Source of the DNA: Alitabrizicola rongguiensis
GTDB lineage: Bacteria > Pseudomonadota > Alphaproteobacteria > Rhodobacterales > Rhodobacteraceae
Direction of reading: 5' to 3'
DNA: 64,000 nucleotides
Assembly: GCF_021491355.1 (NCBI RefSeq)
Contig: NZ_JAKENF010000001.1
Coordinates: 124,001 to 188,000 of the forward strand
Numbering within the stretch: position 1 is the stretch's first letter; each line of letters begins with the position of its first letter. The notes below the pieces were generated by a model. It was given only the letters and a program-made list of their open reading frames with translations, searched no databases and was not told the origin of the DNA. The position numbers and the translations under genes were made by a program. Shown piece by piece: positions 19,982-27,785 of this stretch.

Positions 19982-20560
19982 CTACTCGATCGTGTAAGCC
20001 AGATAGCGAACAATCCGCCACTTCCCGTCCGCTTCCTTGCGGAACAGGTCAAAGCCCCTCTCGCTGCTCGTGGTCACATCGCCGTTTCGATCGATCCGCA
20101 ATGACCAGGTCAGCCGGATGAGGGCGTAATCACCCATCGGCAACACCTCGTCGATCTGTGGGGTGTAGGTCAGCTCGACATCATCCTTCCCCAGCAGCTC
20201 GCCGATCTTCGAGCAGACCGCCGCATGATCGGCAGTCGGGCCGTCTTGGATTTCGGCAACCACGTCGGCCGAAAACAGATCGCAGGCCGCCGCCACATCC
20301 TTCTTTGCGAAGGCATCGGACCACTCCTGAAGGCGCGCGCGGATTTCCGCCTCGTCCTTGTCGGCGTCAGCAGACCCGTCGGTTGACGGAGGTGGCGCCT
20401 CGACGGTCGCGGTCAGGCTGTCTGCCAGGTCGGCGTCATCAACAGCGCCGCCATCCCCAAAGGCAGGCGGTGCAAAGGCAAGAAGGACTGCAAGCGCAAG
20501 GGAAGCCCGCACAGACCGGCAGGGAAAAGACTGTGAAAAGTCAGATCGGCGAAAACACAT
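19982..20560 (-). CDS. Secreted SnoaL/NTF2-like protein
   Basis: 192 residues: a hydrophobic export signal (about 19-35, LALAVLLAFAPPAFG), an acidic low-complexity linker, then an NTF2-like (DUF4440/SnoaL type) domain from about 70, with RLQEWSDAFAKKDVAAACDLF and the C-terminal FDLFRKEADGKWRIVRYLAY. These cone-shaped domains bind small ligands or act as enzymes; the role here is unknown. The n-region before the signal is unusually long, so the true start may be a GTG at 20512. It directly precedes the flavoprotein gene. Confidence 0.72.
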   Translation of the reverse strand: MCFRRSDFSQSFPCRSVRASLALAVLLAFAPPAFGDGGAVDDADLADSLTATVEAPPPSTDGSADADKDEAEIRARLQEWSDAFAKKDVAAACDLFSADVVAEIQDGPTADHAAVCSKIGELLGKDDVELTYTPQIDEVLPMGDYALIRLTWSLRIDRNGDVTTSSERGFDLFRKEADGKWRIVRYLAYTIE

Positions 20561-20645
20561 TCGGGTTGAGCCCGTCTGGGACAGTCACGGGACTATCGGT
20601 CGGGGGTCGCGCTGCGTCAATTGGGGCGACGCACGGCAGCGTAGA

Positions 20646-22847
20646 TCAGAGAAAGCTTTGCGGATCAATGTCGATGGACAGGCGGAGGTTCGCCGGAAGC
20701 TTCACCTGAGCCACCCATTCGGCAAGCGCTGGCTGAAGGGCGGCGCCCTTTGCCGCCTTCACCAGAAGTCGGACCCGGTGACGCCCGCGCACCCGCGCGA
20801 TGGGCGCGGGCGCAGGGCCGAAGACCTGCGCGCCGATCCGCCGAAGCGGTCCGTCACGCCGGGCTAGTTCGCCCCCCAGATCGAACACCTGGGCAACATC
20901 TGGTGACGACAGGATGATCCCCGCCATCCGTCCGTAGGGCGGGACGCCGGCCGCCCGGCGCTCGGCAGCTTCCGCCCGCCAGAAGGCCTCTTCATCGCCC
21001 CCAAGAATGGCCCGGATCACCGGATGCTCGGGTTGATAGGTCTGGAGAAGTGCCAGCCCCTTGCGCTCGGCGCGGCCCGCGCGGCCTGCAACCTGTCGCA
21101 TAAGCTGAAATGTCCGCTCGGCCGCGCGCAGGTCCGATCCCTGCAGGCCCAAATCGGCGTCGATGACCCCCACCAATGTCAAAAGGGGAAAGTTGTGCCC
21201 CTTGGCCACGATCTGGGTACCGATGATGATGTCGGCGCCGCCTTCGGCGATGGCGACGATCTGTTCCTTGAGCGCCCGGGCCGAGCCGAACAGGTCCGAG
21301 GACAGCACGGCAATCCGCGCCTGCGGGAAGCGCGCCGTCACCTCTTCCGCCAGCCGCTCCACCCCAGGCCCCACGGCAGCCATCCGTCCCTCGACCCCAC
21401 AAGACGGGCAAACGACGGGAATAGGCTTCGTCGCGCCACACTGGTGGCAGACCAGCCGTTTGAGGAAGCGGTGCTCGACCATGCGCGCGTCGCAATGGTC
21501 GCAGCCCACCTGATGCCCGCAGGCCCGGCAGATGGTGACGGGCGCATAGCCGCGCCGGTTAAGGAACAGAAGCGCCTGCTCGCCCTGCCCGATCCTTGCC
21601 TCGACCGCATGGGCCAGAGTATCCGAGATCCAGCGATCCCCCGGCAGCTTTTCGGCCCGCATGTCGATCGCCCGCATCTCGGGCAGTTCAGCGGTCCCGA
21701 AGCGCGAGGTCAGGTCCAGACGCGCATATTTCCCGGCCTCGACATTGGCCCAGGTCTCAAGACTCGGCGTGGCCGAGGCCAGCACCACCGGGCAGCCGAG
21801 GATCGCCGCGCGCAAGACCGCCATGTCACGGGCGTTGTAGAGGACACCTTCCTCCTGCTTGTAGGAGGTGTCGTGTTCCTCATCGACGACGATCAGGCCC
21901 AAATTCCGGAATGGAAGGAAAAGCGCCGAGCGGGCACCGACGACCAGTTGCGCCCCGCCCTCTGCCACCATCTTCCACAGACGCCGGCGTTCGGTGACCG
22001 TCACGCCCGAATGCCACTCCGCCGGCCGCGCGCCGAACCGGCCCTCGACGCGGGCAAGGAAATCTGCCGTCAGCGCGATTTCAGGCAGCAGCACGAGCGC
22101 CTGCCGGCCAAGGCGCAGGCATTCCGCCACGGCTTCAAGATAGACCTCGGTCTTGCCCGAGCCGGTCACGCCCTTGAGCAGCGTCGTCGAATAGCCGTCA
22201 GTCGAGACAGCGGCAATCAGCGCGTCGGCGGCCGCGATCTGGTCGCCCGCCAGCGCGACGCCCGGCAAATCGGGGTTGAGCCGCGGATAAGGCAGGTCCC
22301 TCGGGGCCTCCTCCTCGATCAGCACTCCCGCTGCGACCAGGCCCTTGACGACCCCGCCACCCACCGCAGCGGCCTGCGTGAGTTCGCCAAGCGTCACAGC
22401 CGCGCCACCAAAATCGCGCAGCACGTCGATCACCCGCAGCCGCGCATCGGTAAGCCGCGCCGGTTCGGCATCGGCCAGACGATAGATCCGTCGCGTCGCC
22501 GGCGCGTCGCCGAGTCCAGGTGCACGGGTGGCAAGCCGCAGCATCTGCGGCAAGGGCGTCAGCGTGTAGTCGGCGGCGCGAGACAGGAACAGCCGCAACT
22601 CCTCGCGCATCGGCTCGGCGTCAAGCACACGGTTGACCGGCCGCAGACGTGCCTCGTCGAACCGCCCGTCGCCCTGCCCCCAGACCACGCCCAGCACACG
22701 GCGCGGCCCAAGTGGCACCTCGACGAAATCTCCCGTCCCGCAGCCGCCTTCGGGCGCACGGTAATCCAGCAGGCCGGCGAAACCACCAACCGGCTCGGTC
22801 GTGACTACGCCGACCCGCGCCCCCGCTGCAAAGACTTCATCCGACAC
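20646..22847 (-). CDS. priA: Primosomal replication-restart helicase PriA
   Basis: 733-residue 3'-5' DNA helicase that reloads DnaB at repaired forks. The N-terminal 3'-DNA-binding domain is followed by Walker [18 protein letters not shown] box II, and zinc-binding cysteine pairs (CRACG, CDHCD, CHQCG, CPSCG). Helicase C motifs ([25 protein letters not shown]) follow. The start appears to be a GTG at 22847, since the ATG nearby is out of frame; there is no strong ribosome-binding site, so the exact start is uncertain. It is divergent from the transaldolase-like gene. Confidence 0.95.
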   Translation of the reverse strand: MSDEVFAAGARVGVVTTEPVGGFAGLLDYRAPEGGCGTGDFVEVPLGPRRVLGVVWGQGDGRFDEARLRPVNRVLDAEPMREELRLFLSRAADYTLTPLPQMLRLATRAPGLGDAPATRRIYRLADAEPARLTDARLRVIDVLRDFGGAAVTLGELTQAAAVGGGVVKGLVAAGVLIEEEAPRDLPYPRLNPDLPGVALAGDQIAAADALIAAVSTDGYSTTLLKGVTGSGKTEVYLEAVAECLRLGRQALVLLPEIALTADFLARVEGRFGARPAEWHSGVTVTERRRLWKMVAEGGAQLVVGARSALFLPFRNLGLIVVDEEHDTSYKQEEGVLYNARDMAVLRAAILGCPVVLASATPSLETWANVEAGKYARLDLTSRFGTAELPEMRAIDMRAEKLPGDRWISDTLAHAVEARIGQGEQALLFLNRRGYAPVTICRACGHQVGCDHCDARMVEHRFLKRLVCHQCGATKPIPVVCPSCGVEGRMAAVGPGVERLAEEVTARFPQARIAVLSSDLFGSARALKEQIVAIAEGGADIIIGTQIVAKGHNFPLLTLVGVIDADLGLQGSDLRAAERTFQLMRQVAGRAGRAERKGLALLQTYQPEHPVIRAILGGDEEAFWRAEAAERRAAGVPPYGRMAGIILSSPDVAQVFDLGGELARRDGPLRRIGAQVFGPAPAPIARVRGRHRVRLLVKAAKGAALQPALAEWVAQVKLPANLRLSIDIDPQSFL

Positions 22848-22954
22848 CGTTAGCGCTCACACCCATCTTTCGCCCAGTCCCCCTTTGCGCTAATACGGGG
22901 CCGCACCCCCCGCAACCCCGGACGAAGCGCCCGCAGAAAGTAAGGACCACCACC

Positions 22955-23608
22955 ATGAAATTCTTTGTCGATACCGCCGATGTCGCGGCGATTGCCGAAC
23001 TGAACGACCTGGGCATGGTGGACGGGGTCACGACCAACCCGTCGCTGATCCTGAAATCGGGCCGCAATATCCTCGAGGTGACCAAGGAGATCTGCGATCT
23101 GGTCGCGGGCCCCGTTTCGGCCGAAGTCGTTGCGCTGCAAGCCGACGAGATGATCGCCGAAGGCCGCAAGCTCGCCGCGATTGCCCCGAACATCGCCGTT
23201 AAGGTGCCGCTGACCTGGGACGGGCTGAAGGCCTGCAAGGTGCTTTCGGGCGAAGGCTTCATGGTCAACGTGACGCTCTGCTTCAGTGCCAACCAGGCCC
23301 TGCTGGCCGCCAAGGCGGGCGCGACCTTCATCAGCCCCTTCGTCGGGCGGCTCGACGACATCAACCTCGATGGGCTGGACCTGATCGCCGACATCCGCAC
23401 GATCTACGACAATTACGACTTCGACACGCAGATCCTCGCCGCCTCGATCCGCACGGTGAACCACATCGCCGACTGCGCTAAGATCGGGGCCGATGTCATC
23501 ACCGCGCCCCCGGCCGTCATCAAGTCGATGGCAAGCCACGTCCTGACCGACAAGGGCATCGACCAGTTCATGAAGGACTGGGCGAAGACGGGTCAGAAAA
23601 TTCTCTGA
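22955..23608 (+). CDS. Fructose-6-phosphate aldolase / transaldolase-like protein
   Basis: 217-residue short transaldolase of the FSA/TalC subfamily, usually a (beta/alpha)8 decamer. The family signature DGVTTNPSL is at 23-31. The Schiff-base lysine is K83 in [12 protein letters not shown], and later motifs include [12 protein letters not shown] and ITAPPAVI. Length cannot tell true transaldolase activity (sedoheptulose-7-phosphate with glyceraldehyde-3-phosphate) from aldolase activity, so I leave the symbol blank. ATG 22955 follows an A-rich leader. It is transcribed away from priA and lies 69 bases ahead of the DUF484 gene. Confidence 0.92.
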   Translation: MKFFVDTADVAAIAELNDLGMVDGVTTNPSLILKSGRNILEVTKEICDLVAGPVSAEVVALQADEMIAEGRKLAAIAPNIAVKVPLTWDGLKACKVLSGEGFMVNVTLCFSANQALLAAKAGATFISPFVGRLDDINLDGLDLIADIRTIYDNYDFDTQILAASIRTVNHIADCAKIGADVITAPPAVIKSMASHVLTDKGIDQFMKDWAKTGQKIL

Positions 23609-23677
23609 TTCCCGTTAGTCCTTCCGTGTGTATAACCGTCCCGATGAAGGCAACTCCGGCACCGGGGCAGTGACGGC

Positions 23678-24370
23678 ATGATTGATCAGGACCTGCGGGA
23701 CGTCATTCTGGCGGAACCCGAGAAGATCCTAGAGGATCGCGATGTCATGGCGGCGCTTATCGCCGCCAACGAACGCGCCATGGGATCGAACATCGTCGAC
23801 TTGCGCGGCATCGCCATGGAGCGGCTTGGTCAACGGCTTGACCGGCTGGAAGATACGCACCGCTCCGTCATCGCTGCAGCCTATGAGAACCTGGCAGGCA
23901 CCAACCAGGTGCATCGCGCCATCCTGCAGATGCTCGACCCTCTTTCCTTCGAGGATTTCCTCAAAGGGCTGGGGGGCGAGGTCGCGCAGACACTCAGGGT
24001 CGATTGCATACGGCTGGTGCTGGAATCGGTGCAGAATGCCGATGACCCGGCACTGCGTCGTCTAGGTGATGTGCTCTGCGTGGCCGAACCGGGTTTCATC
24101 GCCGACTATCTTGCAGGCGGGCGGAATGTTCCCCTGCGGACGGTCACGCTGCGCCAGACCATGCCGGACTCCACGGTCATCTATGGCGAAAAGGCGGGCT
24201 GGATTCGGTCCGAGGCATTGCTGCGCCTCGATTTCGGCAAGGGACGGCTGCCGGGATTGCTCGTTCTCGGCTCCGAGGACCCGCATCATTTCAAGCCGGC
24301 GCAGGGCACCGACCTGCTGGCCTTCTTCGCCGGGGTATTCGAGCGCACGATGCGCCGCTGGCTGTCGTGA
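23678..24370 (+). CDS. DUF484 family protein
   Basis: 230 residues, cytoplasmic. A helical N-terminus (IAANERAMGSNIVDLRGIAMERLGQRLDRLE) is followed by a GAF-like domain. The C-terminus contains LLVLGSEDPHHFKPAQGTDLLAFFAGVFERTMRRWL, typical of DUF484. The family commonly sits beside xerC (E. coli yigA); its function is unknown. Its TGA overlaps the GTG of xerC, so the two are translationally coupled. Confidence 0.9.
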   Translation: MIDQDLRDVILAEPEKILEDRDVMAALIAANERAMGSNIVDLRGIAMERLGQRLDRLEDTHRSVIAAAYENLAGTNQVHRAILQMLDPLSFEDFLKGLGGEVAQTLRVDCIRLVLESVQNADDPALRRLGDVLCVAEPGFIADYLAGGRNVPLRTVTLRQTMPDSTVIYGEKAGWIRSEALLRLDFGKGRLPGLLVLGSEDPHHFKPAQGTDLLAFFAGVFERTMRRWLS

Positions 24371-25302
24371 GCGAGGGCGGACTGACTGCGATCTCGCCCG
24401 CACAGCGGGATGCACTGGCGCAATGGCTGTCGCATCTGAAGGCCCTGGATGGCGCTGCGGCCAACACCGTCAACGCCTATGCCGCAGACGTGACCCGCTG
24501 GCTCGACTTTCTTGGCCGGCATCGCGGCGGGGCCGAGGGGCTGCGCGCGACGATCTCCGTCCGCCAGACAGACCTGCGCGCGTGGATGGCGCATGAACGC
24601 GGTCGTGGCCTCGGTCCTCGCTCGCTGGCCCGCGCCCTGTCGGCGGTCAAGGGCTTCACCGGCTGGCTGGCCGAGCGTGAAGGCGTGGATGCGACCGTCG
24701 TGCTGTCGGCGCGCGGGCCAAAATACAAGCGCAAGCTCCCCCGCCCCCTGAGCGAGGATGCCGCGCGCGAGATGATCGAGACGGTCGACGCCCAGGCGCG
24801 CGAGGACTGGATCGCGGCCCGCGACGCGGCGGTGGTGACGCTGCTCTACGGCTGCGGCCTGCGGATCTCCGAGGCACTTGGCCTGACCGGCGCCGCGCAT
24901 CCCCTGCCGGAGGTGCTCCGCATCACCGGCAAGGGCGACAAGACCAGGCTCGTTCCGGTGATCCCGGCTGCCCGCGCTGCAGTGGACCGCTACGTGGCCC
25001 TCGTCCCCTTCAAGATCACCCGCGACGGACCGCTCTTTGTCGGCGCGCGGGGCGGCCCGCTGAACCCTCGGCTGATCGCAAAAGCGATGGAACAGGCTCG
25101 CGCCCGGCTTGGCCTGCCGGCCACCGCAACCCCCCATGCCATGCGCCATTCCTTCGCCACGCATCTGCTGTCGGCCGGGGGTGACCTTCGTGCGATCCAG
25201 GAACTTCTGGGCCATGCCTCGCTTTCGACCACTCAGGCCTATACCGCCGTCGATGCGGCACGGCTGATGGAAGTCTATGAAAAGGCGCATCCCCGCGCCT
25301 GA
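24367..25302 (+). CDS. xerC: Tyrosine recombinase XerC
   Basis: 311-residue site-specific recombinase that acts with XerD at dif to resolve chromosome dimers. The N-terminal core-binding SAM-like domain is about 15-105. Catalytic residues are visible: R166 in CGLRISEA, a lysine in GKGDKTR (189-193), H257 and R260 in HAMRHSFATH, H283 in LGHASLSTTQ, and the nucleophile Y292. The start is GTG 24367, overlapping the DUF484 stop. Full length, coupled to DUF484 and with no att-like repeats nearby, so it is the housekeeping recombinase rather than an integrase. Confidence 0.95.
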   Translation: MSEGGLTAISPAQRDALAQWLSHLKALDGAAANTVNAYAADVTRWLDFLGRHRGGAEGLRATISVRQTDLRAWMAHERGRGLGPRSLARALSAVKGFTGWLAEREGVDATVVLSARGPKYKRKLPRPLSEDAAREMIETVDAQAREDWIAARDAAVVTLLYGCGLRISEALGLTGAAHPLPEVLRITGKGDKTRLVPVIPAARAAVDRYVALVPFKITRDGPLFVGARGGPLNPRLIAKAMEQARARLGLPATATPHAMRHSFATHLLSAGGDLRAIQELLGHASLSTTQAYTAVDAARLMEVYEKAHPRA

Positions 25303-25341
25303 GCCTTTGCCAGAGGCGCCCGATCCGGTAATAAGACTGTG

Positions 25342-26052
25342 ATGACACCACGCCTCAAAGCCCTTCTCGTTCACCTGCTGACCGCCACCGGCTCGGTCCT
25401 GTCGATGCTGGCCATGCTGGCGGCAGTCGAGGAGAAGTGGAGCCTCATGTTCCTCTGGCTGGTGGTGGCGCTGATCGTCGATGGCGTAGATGGCCCGCTG
25501 GCTCGCCGCTATCACGTGAAGACCAACTGGCCGACTTATGACGGGGTCCTGATGGACCTGATCGTCGACTACCTGACCTATGTCTTCATTCCCGCTTTTG
25601 CCCTATTCAAGTCCGGCCTTCTGACAGGCTGGCCTGGTTGGTGTGTCATCATCGCGATCGTCTATGGCAGCGTCGTCTACTTCGCGGACACCCGGATGAA
25701 GACGAAGGACAACTCATTTGCCGGATTCCCGGCGTGCTGGAACATGGTCGTCCTCGTCATGTTCGCGATCAAACCGCCCGAGATGGTGATCCTCTTCATC
25801 GTTATCGCCTTGGCCGTCGCGATGTTCACCAACCTCAAGTTCATCCATCCTGTGCGCACAGACCGCTGGCGCGCGCTGTCGCTGCCGATGACCGTGGGCT
25901 GGGTGTTTTTCGCTGGTTGGGCCGCCTGGGTGGATTTCGACCCGAAAAGCTGGGCGCTCTGGGGCCTTATCATCAGTTCGGTCTATCTGGCGACTGCCGG
26001 CATCGTGCAGCAGATCGTCCCGCCACATCCTCTCGCAAGGCGCATTCGGTGA
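25342..26052 (+). CDS. pcs: Phosphatidylcholine synthase
   Basis: 236-residue multi-spanning inner-membrane CDP-alcohol phosphatidyltransferase. The motif D50-G51-x2-A54-R55-x12-G68-x3-D72-x3-D76 has the 12-residue spacing of bacterial Pcs rather than the canonical spacing of eight. The surrounding LIVDGVDGPLARR, DYLTYVFIPAFALF, GFPACWNMVV and FIHPVR also match Pcs. It condenses choline with CDP-diacylglycerol to give phosphatidylcholine in one step, usually with Mn2+. Start is ATG 25342, or the adjoining GTG at 25339. It follows xerC by 39 bases. Confidence 0.92.
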   Translation: MTPRLKALLVHLLTATGSVLSMLAMLAAVEEKWSLMFLWLVVALIVDGVDGPLARRYHVKTNWPTYDGVLMDLIVDYLTYVFIPAFALFKSGLLTGWPGWCVIIAIVYGSVVYFADTRMKTKDNSFAGFPACWNMVVLVMFAIKPPEMVILFIVIALAVAMFTNLKFIHPVRTDRWRALSLPMTVGWVFFAGWAAWVDFDPKSWALWGLIISSVYLATAGIVQQIVPPHPLARRIR

Positions 26053-26269
26053 CTTGTTTCGCGCCACTGCGCGCACTAGTTACAGACGACGTCCTCACGA
26101 GGACGTGAATTCGGGTGACCGGGCCCCTCTGGCGAAAGTCTTGCGGCGCTTTCGTGATGTCGGCACCCTGACCGCAATCAGCCGTGAAAAGCAGGATCAT
26201 GACCTACATTTCCGGCCATCGCGGCCTTCCGTGGGCAAACCGTATCTGCACAGCCAAGAGGGGCGCGTG

Positions 26270-27343
26270 ATGCAGGCCGGAACCCAATCAACACTCAGCT
26301 ATTTCCGGTGGGCCTTCATCGTCACCGCGATCGGCCTGATCCTGGGCGTCGTTCTGGGATGGCAATCGACGGGCACCGTCGGCGGCACGCTGACCATATT
26401 CTTCATCTGCCTGGTGCTCGCAGTTCTGGAGATCTCGCTGTCCTTCGACAACGCGATCGTCAACGCCAACAAGCTGAAGGAAATGACGCCAGAGTGGCAG
26501 CACCGCTTCCTGACCTGGGGCATCATCATCGCGGTCTTCGGGATGCGGATCGTCTTCCCGTTGCTGATCGTCGTGGTCGCGGCCAACATCGGCCCGATCG
26601 CCGCGCTAAAGCTCGCGGCCTTCCAGCCCGAGCGCTATTCCGAGATCATGTACGACGCCCACCTGCCGATCGCGGCCTTCGGTGGCACCTTCCTGATGAT
26701 GGTGGCGCTGAGCTACTTCTTCGACCATGAGAAGGATATCCATTGGGTCAGCTGGCTCGAGCGGCGGATGGCGCGCTACGCGACGATCCGCGGGATCGAG
26801 ATCGCCGTCGTTCTGGGGCTGATCCTGATCTTCTCGAGCTTCCAGAAGACCGAGTCAGAAGCCGAGGTCTTCCTCGTCGCCGCGATCTGGGGGCTGCTGA
26901 CCTTCCTGCTGGTCGAGGTTCTGGGCGGCCTGCTCGACGCCTCGCAAGAGGCAATGTCGACGGCAGCGAAGGGCGGTCTTGGCGCCTTCCTCTATCTGGA
27001 GGTTTTGGATGCCTCCTTCTCGTTCGACGGGGTGATCGGGGCCTTCGCGCTGACGCACAACCTGTTCATCATCGCCATCGGCCTTGGCATCGGCGCGATG
27101 TATGTGCGTTCGATGACGATCATGCTGGTCGAGAAGGGCACGCTGACCCAGTACCGCTTCCTCGAGCACGGGGCCTTCTACGCGATCCTGATCCTGTCGG
27201 TCATCATGTTCGCCCAGTCGCTGTTCCACATCCCCGAGGTCGTCACCGGTCTGGGTGGCGCGGGCCTGATCGGCATTTCGCTCTGGTCCTCGATCCGGTG
27301 GAACCGCCGGACGGTCGCGGCGGAGACGAACGCGGTCAGATAA
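26270..27343 (+). CDS. DUF475 (TerC-like) integral membrane protein
   Basis: 357-residue polytopic protein with about eight hydrophobic helices. The pattern VLAVLEISLSFDNAIVNANKL and the second half VLDASFSFDGVIGAFALTHN gives two related SF(D)(N/G)-type membrane motifs, as in TerC/DUF475. The conserved acidic residues in the helices suggest metal or ion binding, but transport is not established. The long upstream frame is rejected: ATG 26270 is preceded by AGAGGGG and the hydrophobic protein starts there. 217 bases upstream are free of genes. It overlaps ogt at the 3' end by eight bases. Confidence 0.9.
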   Translation: MQAGTQSTLSYFRWAFIVTAIGLILGVVLGWQSTGTVGGTLTIFFICLVLAVLEISLSFDNAIVNANKLKEMTPEWQHRFLTWGIIIAVFGMRIVFPLLIVVVAANIGPIAALKLAAFQPERYSEIMYDAHLPIAAFGGTFLMMVALSYFFDHEKDIHWVSWLERRMARYATIRGIEIAVVLGLILIFSSFQKTESEAEVFLVAAIWGLLTFLLVEVLGGLLDASQEAMSTAAKGGLGAFLYLEVLDASFSFDGVIGAFALTHNLFIIAIGLGIGAMYVRSMTIMLVEKGTLTQYRFLEHGAFYAILILSVIMFAQSLFHIPEVVTGLGGAGLIGISLWSSIRWNRRTVAAETNAVR

Positions 27344-27785
27344 GCAGCGAGGCCGCGCCCTCGAGCTTGAGGAGCGCGACCTTGGTCTCGACTCCACCCT
27401 TGGCGGAGAACCCGCCAAGGGACGTGGCCCCCAGGACTCGGTGGCACGGAATGATGACGGGGATCGTGTTTGCCCCGCACCCCTGCCCCACCACCTGCGC
27501 CGGCACACCCAGATCTCTGGCGATCTCGCCATAGGTGCGGGTGTGGCCATAGGGTATCGCCACCATCGCCCGGCGGATATCGGCCTTCAGCCCCTCGCCC
27601 AAGGCCAGCGGCAGGTCGAACGCGGTCAGGCGGCGGTCGAAATAGGCGGCAAGCTGCCTGACCGCCTCGTCCAGCAGCGGCGACCCCTCGCCGGGCTGGT
27701 CAGTCCAGCCAAGCGAGGTGATCTGCCCATCCTCTTCGGTCAGCGTCAGGGGCCCGAGCGGCCCGTGATAGACCGCCCGCCGCAT
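27336..27785 (-). CDS. ogt: Methylated-DNA--protein-cysteine methyltransferase (Ogt/AGT)
   Basis: 149-residue suicide DNA-repair protein that transfers O6-methyl groups from guanine to its own cysteine. The active site IIPCHRVLG has the acceptor C114. The DNA-recognition helix region is IPYGHTRTYGEIARDLGVPAQVVG, and the tail GGFSAKGGVETKVALLKLEG is typical. GANTIP stands where GxNPxP is commoner. Start at ATG 27785 overlaps the ileS stop by one base (TGATG), so translation is coupled. No Ada regulatory domain is present. Confidence 0.93.
   Translation of the reverse strand: MRRAVYHGPLGPLTLTEEDGQITSLGWTDQPGEGSPLLDEAVRQLAAYFDRRLTAFDLPLALGEGLKADIRRAMVAIPYGHTRTYGEIARDLGVPAQVVGQGCGANTIPVIIPCHRVLGATSLGGFSAKGGVETKVALLKLEGAASLLI

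Noticed and set aside
21024-22853. 609-codon plus-strand frame
   Set aside because: Antisense to priA with its helicase and zinc motifs; no domain in the translation.
24367-25302. Tyrosine recombinase as a mobile-element integrase
   Set aside because: It is coupled to DUF484 and has XerC length and context; no tRNA or att repeats nearby.
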